From contig NC_062995.1 in the NCBI RefSeq assembly GCF_023078275.1, positions 11,730,917 to 11,794,916 on the forward strand: DNA of 64,000 bases, given 5' to 3'. The notes beneath the pieces are model-generated. The model saw only the letters and a list, made by a program, of their open reading frames with translations. It was not told the DNA's origin and did not search any database. Both the position numbers and the translations under genes were made by a program. Source of the DNA: Leguminivora glycinivorella (lineage: Eukaryota; Arthropoda; Insecta; Lepidoptera; Tortricidae). This document shows, in pieces, positions 9,943-19,900 of the stretch; the stretch's first letter is position 1, and the number at the start of each line of letters is the position of its first letter.

Positions 9943-10195
9943 TGTACGAGCCGTACACCTTAGATGATATGATTCTTGATGGTTGATTGTAGTCTTGATA
10001 GAAACACTGATTTTGATACACTTATAAATTTATTGATAACCAAGGTATTTTGAGTACTAGCTAGGAGCACGTATAAACGTAAACTAATGCATAAATCGAT
10101 GTATGGCGTAATCGCAAATACAGCAATTAAAATAAAGTCATAATTATATTAATTTTAATGCTGACGCGAGAAATGTGCGATGCTTGCATTGTACA
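9943..10195 (-). repeat. BEL-1 5' LTR
   Basis: Identical to 1477-1729. In the orientation of the zinc-finger gene this LTR is the first element sequence met after exon 10. Its AATAAA complement lies at 10029-10034, about 245 bases past the exon 10 donor. Confidence 0.95.
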
Positions 10196-10262
10196 CAAGC
10201 CTTCTTGAGCTTATCGTGGGGCTCAGACAATCTGTGAAAGAATGTCCAATATTTATTATTAT
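10196..10262 (+). mobile_element. tRNA-headed SINE copy 3, right part
   Basis: Starts with the CAAGC duplication and continues 'CTTCTTGAGCTTATCG' and 'CAATCTGTG.AAGAATG', matching copy 1 from its 'CAAGCCTTCTTGAGC' onward. It ends in ATTTATT repeats close to the exon 10 donor. Confidence 0.9.
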
Positions 10263-10278
10263 TTATTTATTATATTAC

Positions 10279-10377
10279 CTGAAGAGTATATCTCGTAGCG
10301 AACGTCTTCGGGCAATGAGGGCAGGCGTGGGGCTTGACGGCGAGGTGCGTCACCTTGTGGTACTCCAGAAACGCCGA
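10279..10377 (-). CDS. Zinc-finger gene exon 10
   Basis: 33 codons, acceptor CGACAG, donor CAG|GTAATA, phase 0 at both ends. It finishes finger 9 (exon 9 CDQCGKLVR plus SAFLEYHKVTH) and starts finger 10 (CPHCPKTFATRYTLQ). Finger 9 has 11 rather than 12 residues between the second Cys and first His, so the acceptor is slightly uncertain. The split SINE ends about 15 bases past the donor. Confidence 0.75.
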
Positions 10378-13300
10378 CTGTCGCAGAATCAAATAAATGA
10401 ATAAACAAATATTTGTAGGGTAGTCACAACATTAAATAAATGTCATATACAAAGAAAAAGTGACCAAGGCCTCCAAGTGTTCCGAGCTGGAATCGAACCA
10501 GCGTCCTCCGTTAACCGGACGGATGCCTGTAAAACCACTCGGCCATCGGATCACGAAAGCAAGGCTCGAAATTTCCAAGTATATGACACAATTACTGAAG
10601 GCTCATGGCGTCATTTCATTATCATTTTAATGTTTATAGTATAATAGTAGTGTTACTAATTAAAAATACAAGTTAAAATATTTTCAAATGAGAATAATTT
10701 AATTTGTTCTAAGATTAGGGTAGTCACAAAATTTGTTGGTTAACCAACCAAATACAAAACTAAGCGGATTTTTCACTGACCTCTTTTAAACCCTTTTATT
10801 TGGTCGTTTTAAATCCAATTTCTATTTAATAAGTCAGGTAGAAATATATAAAGTAACTGAGTTGACCGTGACGTCACTCAATTCGATTTCATATTAATTC
10901 CATATTAGCAAGTCGTTCAAATTCGTTTTGACAGTTCTTAAAAAGAAGCTGATGTGACTAGGAGGCAATTAACCTATAGTTGCCAAGAGTGACATTGATA
11001 CTTGAGTAGTTTCATGTGCTCTGCCTACCCCTTCATGGGAATACAGGCGTGATTATACGTATGTATAGTTCAGAGTATAAATCTGTAGGTCTAGTGTGTA
11101 GCCTATAAGTCCGAGGTGGGACTTGTGCCCCTTTTCACCGAGTCAATTTGAGTTATACCCTTTTTCACTAGGCCCACAGAAATGCACTCACCCGCACAAG
11201 TTTCCCGCACTGGTCGCACATGGAGCGCTGGTTGTTCTGTTTATACTTCTTCCTGAGCGCCTTAACTTTCTGGTAGGCGGCGCGACGCTGACGGTCCACC
11301 AGCGACCAGTTCTGGTAGCGCTGGCCCAGGTGCTTGCGGCGCGTATGCGTGTCCAACGCTAGCTCGTTGTTAAATGATAGTGTGCACTGGAATATAAACG
11401 AAATAGCTTTGCACGGGGTTACCCTCATCTGGCAGAATAATTTTAGTCCGAAACACACTTCGCATAACAGTTTTCGCAAAAACACTTTCAGTCGAAAGGT
11501 AATTTTGCAGAAAACTTAGTTGGAATATTGCATTACAGAACATTACTTTGGTCGACTTTGATTTAGCATAATTGTACATACCATAATAACCTTATTTGAA
11601 AATTTCGGAATGCTCTAAGGTACAGCGAGGCAAATCTCGATTAGGGGACAACAGGCTACTTGCCTCTTAGTCAAATCAGCTTCTTTTTAAAAACTGTCAA
11701 AACGAACTTAAACGACTTGCTAATATGGATTTAATATGAAATTGAATTGAGTGACGTCACGGTTAACTCAGTTATTTTCATAGATTTAGAATTATTAAAC
11801 TAGATTGTGTAGTTAGGTCAAAAAGTGTGTCCACATGAGAGGTCATTGTTTGGGCTGGTGTCCCTCTCGCACTTACTGACAATGTCAACATTATTCAGTG
11901 ACGTCATCACTGTCATACATTGGGGATACCAGTTAATTTTCAAAGTCATTACTAAATCTACTAATACCCAATTAAAGGTATTTTTTAATTATACAAATCT
12001 TTGATTTATGGGCATTAAAATAATTACATTATATTTATTTTCTAATTCTTTAAAATATATCGAAACCCTACTTTGAATATAACACTAAAATAAAATAAGA
12101 AGTCTTAAAGTCAGGTAATATACAGATAAAAATACTACTAATATGGTAACCTCATTAACACTGGTCACACGTGCGAGAGGGACACCAGCCCAAACAATGC
12201 CCTCTCATGTGGACCGTTTTCGCTAGTCTGATACGATCAACTTTCTCTGTCGGTGATAAGGTTCAATTTAGTATGGCAAAAAATGTTATTGAGCTGTCCC
12301 CTGTAAAGGTCTTTGGTTATTTTATATATTTCTACCTGACTCATTAAATAGAATTGGATTTAAAAATAACTTCTGTCCATGTTTTTCTTATAATTATCAG
12401 ATGCTTAAAGACAGGTAGAAATATATAAAGTAACTGAGTTGACCGTGACGTCACTCAATTCGATTTCATATAAATTCCATATTAGCAAGTCGTTCAAATT
12501 CGTTTTGTCAGTTCTTAAAAAGAAGTTGAGTTGACTAGGAGGCAAGTAGCCTATTAGTGACATAATTATAATGTAAGTTATCGACGAACTAAATATCGGA
12601 AGGAAGTCACTAGTGGAGCATTTCTTTTTTTTCCATTTTTTTATTTTGATTCTTTTAGGGAATTTTAGGTCAATTGTACTCAGAATCACGAGTACTTTCA
12701 ATCTCACTGGGAGACAAAAAGTGTCCCAGAATTACCATACATTTTTGTTACTTTCCTCGTTCGTTACCCCACACAACATGTACGTAAAATGGTAACACAA
12801 TAATAAAAAATCGTATGGGACAATTTTTTTAACTACTAGGCTTGAAAAAGCTAGTGATTCTGAGTAGAAATAGCATATTTTTTTTTCAAAAATATCACAT
12901 TTCATAAAAGTGGCAAAAAAAAGAAATGCTCAGTGTCACTTCGTTCGCGCCAGAAAAATATCTAGGTCTCATCATAGATTAAATATAACAAGATCATACC
13001 ATCCCATACATTAAAATGCGACCGCCTACGACCGCGCTTACACTCCACCACACATAGATGGCGCCGCAAAAAAAATGTCTTGTAGCTTTCGATTATACTT
13101 GTAGATGGCGTTAAGTGTCACTTTTGACATAGATTTACGGCTCGGAATTGACACTTAATGCCAGTCTACAAATAATCGGTGGCAACAAGGCATTTTTTTG
13201 TGGCGCCATCTATGTGTGGTGGAGTGTAAGCGCGTTCGTAGGCGGTCGCATTTTAATGTATGGGATGGTATGATCTTGTTATATTTAATTTATGGTCTCA

Positions 13301-16300
13301 TCAATATTTTACCTTGTCACACGGATATTCCTTCTTCTCATCGGGGTGAATGATCCCCATATGCTCCTTTAGTGCCGTCTCGCTCTCACAGTTCTCTCCG
13401 CACTGCTCGCACGCGTGCAGGTCCTTGCCTATATGCTCTCCGGCCAACTCCGCGTGTATGGCCAGCGCCTCTTTATTGGTGAAGTCAGCGGAGCAGATGG
13501 TACATACGAATTGATGCACTCTCTGAAATAATAGTACATTACTACAGAGGCCGGGACAAAGGGGGTTGCCGGCCGAAGACATATAGGTCTGAGGCGGGCA
13601 ACCCCATTTCCCGCCGAGGTATGTATAGTGCTTTTCTCAAACATGGTATGAAATAAATAAAGTCTACTGAAAATAGTAACTTTGGATGGCTGTATCTCCT
13701 AAACGGTGCGTCGTAGCGCAAAAATAATCGAATTTTCGTTCCCCTTTGATACCCCGTATACGCTTATAAAAAAACAAAAAGTTAAAAACAAAAAGTTAAA
13801 AAATAAATAAATAAAAAAACGAAAAATTTTTTTTTTGTATGAAAACGCACCCAAAATCAAATATTGTCTAGGGCCCGTACCAGTTGCAGTCGGCACGTCT
13901 ATAAAGCCCCTTATAGTTTTTTTTTATTGGCTAAATACCTGGATGTTATGTCACAATTATCTGTGTTTGGAAATTAAAAAAGAGGACTTTGCCGCCTTGG
14001 CCTGCAAGGTTTGTATGAAATTCCATTATCTATCAATCGTCCTAGCCGCACCTGCAACGTCATACTTCGCTGCCAATTATAAGGCACATAACATCAATAT
14101 TTCATACCATGTTTGAGAAAAATAAATAAATAAACATTGGGTACACCTTACACAGATTTGTTTTTTATCATGCAGAAACGTCTGCAAGCGATATTACATA
14201 TTTTATAATTAAAGGAAAAATTCACACCTCCGGCAGGACTCGAACCTGAGACCTTTGACCTTGCCGGGGCCAACACGCTACAAACTGCGCCACGGAAGCC
14301 TGCTGGATGTGTGCGAATTTATCCATGCTTCCCTCAATTCTCAACCGCCTTAGGGTGGCGTTATAGCAAACATCTACCCGTAAGAATAGATCTTAACCGG
14401 CACTGGAGTCTCAATTTAAATACACCTTACACATATCAACTTAGCCCCAAACTAAGCAAAGCTTGTACTATGGGTGCTAAGCGACGATATACATACTTAA
14501 ATAGATAAATACATACTTATATACATAGAAAACATCCATATGACTCAGGAACAAATATCTGTGCTCATCACACAAATAAATGCCCTTACCGGGATTCGAA
14601 CTCAAGACCGCGGCTTAGCAGGCAGGGTCACTACCGACTGAGCCAGACCGGTCGTCGAATAAAATTTAAAATTTGAAAAAAGAACCCCGACATTAACTTT
14701 CAACATTAATTCAGCTTTGAAACAAAAAAAAACGAAATTTTATTCGGATGATCCGTTCGAAAGTTGCGATGCCAAAGGCAGACAGACAGACAGACAGACG
14801 CACACACGCACGCACGGGTGTCAAGTATGTCGCGCTCTTGACACACCATCTGTGTCAACAATACCTTGTGGAGCTGCCGCAGTCCGTAGAGGCTGACGAA
14901 GGTCTCCCCACACTCCAGGCAGTCCACGTTGGCCTCGGGGTGTCAAGTATGTCGCGCTCTTGACACACCATATGTGTCAACAATACCTTGTGGTGCTGCC
15001 GCAGTCCGTAGAAGCTGACGAAGGTCTCCCCACACTCCAGGCAATCCACATTGGCTTCGGGGTGTCAAGTATGTCGCGCTCTTGACACACCATATGTGTC
15101 AACAATACCTTGTATTCGTACAATGTATACCTTGTGTACTGTAAGAGGTTTCGCATTCAGAATGAAACCTTTTACAGCAGTCATGGTCGCTGACTGGCAG
15201 TCCCTGATTTAAAATTGGAACAGTATAAGAACGTCAAGGAAAACAGACACTTAAAAGGGGCATTCAGATAGAAGCAGCGATTGAGAGTGAACGGTTGTAC
15301 TTAGCTCCTAAAATATAAAAAAATATTGATTCAAAGCGTTGTTTAAATGTTTGGATGCTCTCCACTGATAGGCCGACTCTCTTACATGATGGAGGCGCTA
15401 ACGTCTGATAGTTTCCCCTAGTTTCGGTTTCAGAGCTTTCAGACAACGAACCCCGACCTCATAGCGCGAGGAAGCACATGCCAAGCGATAAGCCAAACGC
15501 GCTTTAAGAAGAAGGATTTCATAGTGACCATCGTCGCCACTACATAGAGCTATCCCGGGTGATATACTTCTTATTATTTAATACTCATTATCACCCATTC
15601 CGTAGTTAAAATATAGCTGTGCAGAATTGACGTAAAAATGGAATGCGAGACATTCAACAGAGCAACGGCCGCTCAAGATTGTGTTGTTCAAGAAACTCAA
15701 CGACTCCTCTTCGGTGACCATGGGCGTCGACGCAAATTGCGTGAACATCAGCTCCATCATACCTATATACTTAATCATACACATATGCAGTAAATCTTCC
15801 TAGATATGTAGGTTACATTAGATAGGCAATGTAAATTTAGTTTCAATCTTTTAATTATACATTATATTGTATAACTTACGGAATAATTGTGATTAGTGAA
15901 CTAAAATGTACATTATTTCAAAGGAAAAACGACTTGTGACAGAAAATGTCATTTGCCTATCCCTAATGTTAAAAAGGATAATTATTTGTAAATAACCACA
16001 TAGAACTAATTATTTTGGCGCAATATATAACATGTAGAATACTATACATATTATTTATGCAATGTTTATATTAGAATAAAAACTATTTGATAGGCTTATT
16101 TATTCCATAATGTTTTCCTATAGCTACCAATACGGTTAAGTTATATAAAAACATGTAAACTGTGGAATAAAACACACCCCAAACTGTAAATATTTAATAA
16201 ATAGATATAATTGTTTAAAGTTATAGAGTAATACGTCACAACACCCTTATAATTTCCTGACTACAAAGAACAATGTTCATACACATTTCTTTTACATGTA

Positions 16301-16879
16301 TCAAGACAAGGCCGACTAGATGACCAGTTGATCCAGCTGTTCACGGTGTGGCGAGATGGCTGGCGGTCATATGCAACCCCCACTTCGTCGTCATCACCAA
16401 CGTGCAGCGCACTGCAGCTGCAGCAATCTTCATGAGCCGTTCGGGCTCCACTTCACTTCGCAACCGGCGCGGCGGGAAGATTGGCGGCCATGAGAAGCCC
16501 CCACTTCAACGCCACCGCCAACAAGAATCGGCATCTTCAAAATTTATTATGTTTTTTCATGTGAAATAAACGTTTTGCCTTGTTTTTTTACTTGAAGTTA
16601 GGTGAATTTGCTAACAGCTGTCATGTCAATGTCATCTAGTCATGGCCACAGACAATTAGCTGTCAGAAAGTTCAAAATAAAAGGGTTTAGTCGATGGGCA
16701 GGGGTTAGGTTTTTGCCATTGGTTTTCCTAACCATAGTCCATATCTGACTAATTTGCGAGGACCTTGGCTATAGTCCAACTATCCAAATTATGGCGGTCT
16801 CAACCGTGGACTAGGCAACCACGCAAAGAGCGTTAGATGTTGGCTACCTTGAATGAGGCTGTCACTATTGGGTGTTAGG

Positions 16880-16919
<40 letters not shown>

Positions 16920-19900
16920 TGTTTAGGGGGGCCTGGGTTAGGTAGGGCCAACCGGTAGTTAGGGTAGAATAGGATAGGATAGGGTGTAGTATTGTGAACA
17001 ATGGCTGCTTCTAACATAAGGGGGAGGGATATGTAAGAGGTTTCGCATTCAGAATGAAACCTTTTACAGCAGTCATGGTCGCTGACTGGCAGTCCCTGAT
17101 TTAAAATTGGAACAGTATAAGAACGTCAAGGAAAACAGACACTTAAAAGGGGCATTCAGATAGAAGCAGCGATTGAGAGTGAACGGTTGTACTTAGCTCC
17201 TAAAATATAAAAAAATATTGATTCAAAGCGTTGTTTAAATGTTTGGATGCTCTCCACTGATAGGCCGACTCTCTTACAGTACCTTGTAGTGCTGCCGAAG
17301 TCCGTAGAGGCTGACGAAGGTCTCCCCACACTCCAGGCAGTCCACGTTGGCCTCAGGGTGCATGAGCCGCACGTGCGACAAGTACGTCGTGCTCTTCCTG
17401 AGGGCACACCATTAGTGTCATTAATTATAACATAAATTAAATATAACATGTTATATTTAATTTATGGCCAAATTCGATTCGAGTCTAGTAGCATATTCTC
17501 GGGATTTTTTAAAGTGGAGATATCTGAAAGGATGGAGAGAGACATAGGCTACTTTTTGTCTTTTTCTCACCCCTACTCGGGGGCGTCCATTAATCGCGTC
17601 ATACGTTTTTGGCTTATTTTAGACCCCCCCTCACCCATAGTGATCTTTGGTGATATTTTCAGGACCCCCCCCCCCCCTGGCCAATATGACGTGTAATTTT
17701 TGGCAATTTAAGTAGACTTTTTCCAACCCACGAATCAACCAAATCTTGGCGCGAAATTCAAATTTTCTATGAGAATTAAACCTTCGCCCCCTCATTTTTA
17801 AGGTTCCGTAGCTCAAAAATGAAACCACTGAACCGATTAACTTGTTTGGCACACATATGTAAACTTGTGACCCAAAGACGGGCATGTAATTTAAATAAAA
17901 TAAAATAAAAAACAACTATAGGGGCCACTTTTGGGGGTAAAAGTGAAAATTAGAAATCAAAGTTTTTTGAAATAGTTTTTTAGAGTGTTACTTATCAAAT
18001 GAAAGAGCGTTAATTGGGCAATTTTTTTTTCAAAGTTGTCCACCCTACTTTTTTTTTACTTGGAATTTTTTATGTGCTTTCCACACAGAATCGCGAGCTC
18101 TTTCAATCCTAATAGGAGTCAAAAAGTGTCCCAAGGTTTTCCCAATTCCGTTACTATTTTTTCATACGTTTTGTATTGGCGGTAACGGCATTCCGTTACC
18201 GCCAATTAAAAGAAAGTTTAAAAAAATATGGAAATCTTGGGACATTTTTTTCTCCTACCACGATCAAAAGACCTCGCGATTCTGAATATGAATCGCGTAA
18301 AAAAATACCCATGTTACAAAAAAAGTGGGGTAGACAATTTTGAAAAAAAATGGCCCTATACGTATTTCAAAGATATATGTTTTTAATCATTTTCAGTCAG
18401 GTAATTTTCAAGTAATGTAAGAAAACAGGCAAAAATGACCATTCCCTTATCTCCGAAACTAATTAGCATAAAATTTTCAAAAAAATACGCAAGAAAATAA
18501 AAACAAAATATTACAAGAAAATTGTGGTGTAAATTGATAATATTAATATTTTCGGAAATAATCGCTCCTAAAGGAAAAAAAGTGTCCCCCCCCTACCCTC
18601 TAACTTTTGAACCATATGTTTAAAAATATGAAAAAATCACAAAAGTAGAACTTTATAAAGACTTTCAAAGTAAATTGTTTTGAACTTGATAGGTTAAGTA
18701 GTTTTTGAGAAAAATACGGAAAACTACGGAACCCTACACTGAGCGTGGCCCGACACGCTCTTGGCCGGTTTTTTATAAATTGTTCAGAATATCGATTATT
18801 TTATTTTCAAAAATGACTTAGCGCCTCCAGAAGGCGCTTAAGCTCTTCTTGTGATGTAAGGAACCCTTGCAACACGAGTCCAACTCACACTTGGCCGGTT
18901 TTTAAGTGTTATGGCTCGTCTATGATTCCGCCAACGTCAAGGTTTAGGAAGGCACGCGGTTTTTGAAGACAGTTGGCCGGTGAGCTCTACATTTATCAAA
19001 TTCGCCGCCTTTTTTCAGTGCCATGATTAGGTTGACCGTCTATAACCGACTGTCCGTGTACACGTGATGAGGGCAAACTAAAAAAATCTTTGAGATTTAA
19101 AAATAACCGACTGCACACAGCTTTTTTTAGGGTTCCGTAGTCAGTAGGAACCCTTATAGTTTCGCCATGTCTGTCTGTCCGTCCGTCCGTCCGTCCATCC
19201 GCGGATAATCTCAGTAACCGTTAGCACTAGAAAGCTGAAATCTGGTACCAATATGTATATCAATCACGCCAACAAAGTGCAAAAATAAAAAATGGAAAAA
19301 ACAGTTTTATTAGGGTACCCCCCCTACATGTAAAGCGGGGGCTGATTTTTTTTTTAATTTCAACCCCAACATGTGATATATTGTTGGATAGGTATTTAAA
19401 AATGAATAAGGGTTTACTAAGATAGTTTTTTGATAATATTAATATTTTCGGAAATAATCGCTCCTAAAGGAAAAAAAAGTGCGTCCCCCCCTCTAACTTT
19501 TGAACCATATGTTTAAAAAATATGAAAAAAATCACAAAAGTAGAACTTCATAAAGACTTTCTAGGAAAATTGTTTTGAACTTGATAGGTTCAGTAGTTTT
19601 TGAGAAAAATACGGAAAACTACGGAACCCTACACTGAGCGTGGCCCGACACGATCTTGGCCGGTTTTTTCTTACTTGATGGTCTCATCGGAAGATCAGCG
19701 CTGGAAGTCACCAGCAACACGCTGAGATGAGGCCATTTCCTTCTACATTCCTTTCTGTTTGTGTTGTAAATGTTGTAATGTGTAATTAATCTTGACTTTG
19801 TTCACGAATAAATTATATTCTATTATATTCTATTCTGTTCTCTTTGCACTGCACAACGCAAGTTCTGACTGTAAAAGTTGATATAAAAATAGCTCAGAAA

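Larger units (their letters stand above)
1477..10195 (-). mobile_element. Complete BEL/Pao LTR retrotransposon (BEL-1) with Env
   Basis: The element is 8719 bp and reads on the minus strand. It is bounded by two identical 253-bp LTRs (TGTACGAG...TTGTACA on the plus strand) and by the 5-bp duplication CAAGC (1472-1476 and 10196-10200). In element order it has the 5' LTR (9943-10195), a primer site (9936-9926), a leader, one uninterrupted gag-pol-env frame (9553-1862) and the 3' LTR (1477-1729). Identical LTRs, an open frame and intact catalytic motifs point to a very recent insertion. It sits inside a SINE in the last visible intron of the zinc-finger gene and runs in the same direction as that gene. 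Confidence 0.96.
15140..17278 (+). mobile_element. Short non-autonomous LTR element (TRIM/LARD-like)
   Basis: Two identical 247-bp LTRs (TGTAAGAG...CTCTTACA) at 15140-15386 and 17032-17278 bracket a 1645-bp interior with no retroviral-type frame. A polypurine tract (AAGGGGGAGGGA) lies immediately before the 3' LTR, and the direct repeat GTAC flanks both ends (15136-15139, 17279-17282). Three bases after the 5' LTR is TGGAGGCGC, possibly a primer site resembling a tRNA-Thr 3' end (weak, from memory). The interior has a long poly(T) at about 16880-16918. Identical LTRs indicate a recent insertion, antisense to the zinc-finger gene. Confidence 0.85.

Noticed and set aside
14855..15049. Functional alternative zinc-finger exon
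   Set aside because: The half-finger is well kept, but the first half has an out-of-frame 17-nt loss and the nearest AG sites give a stop or wrong phase.
15140..15386. MITE with TGTAAGAG inverted ends
   Set aside because: An identical copy at 17032-17278, a purine tract before it and a shared GTAC duplication fit an LTR pair better.
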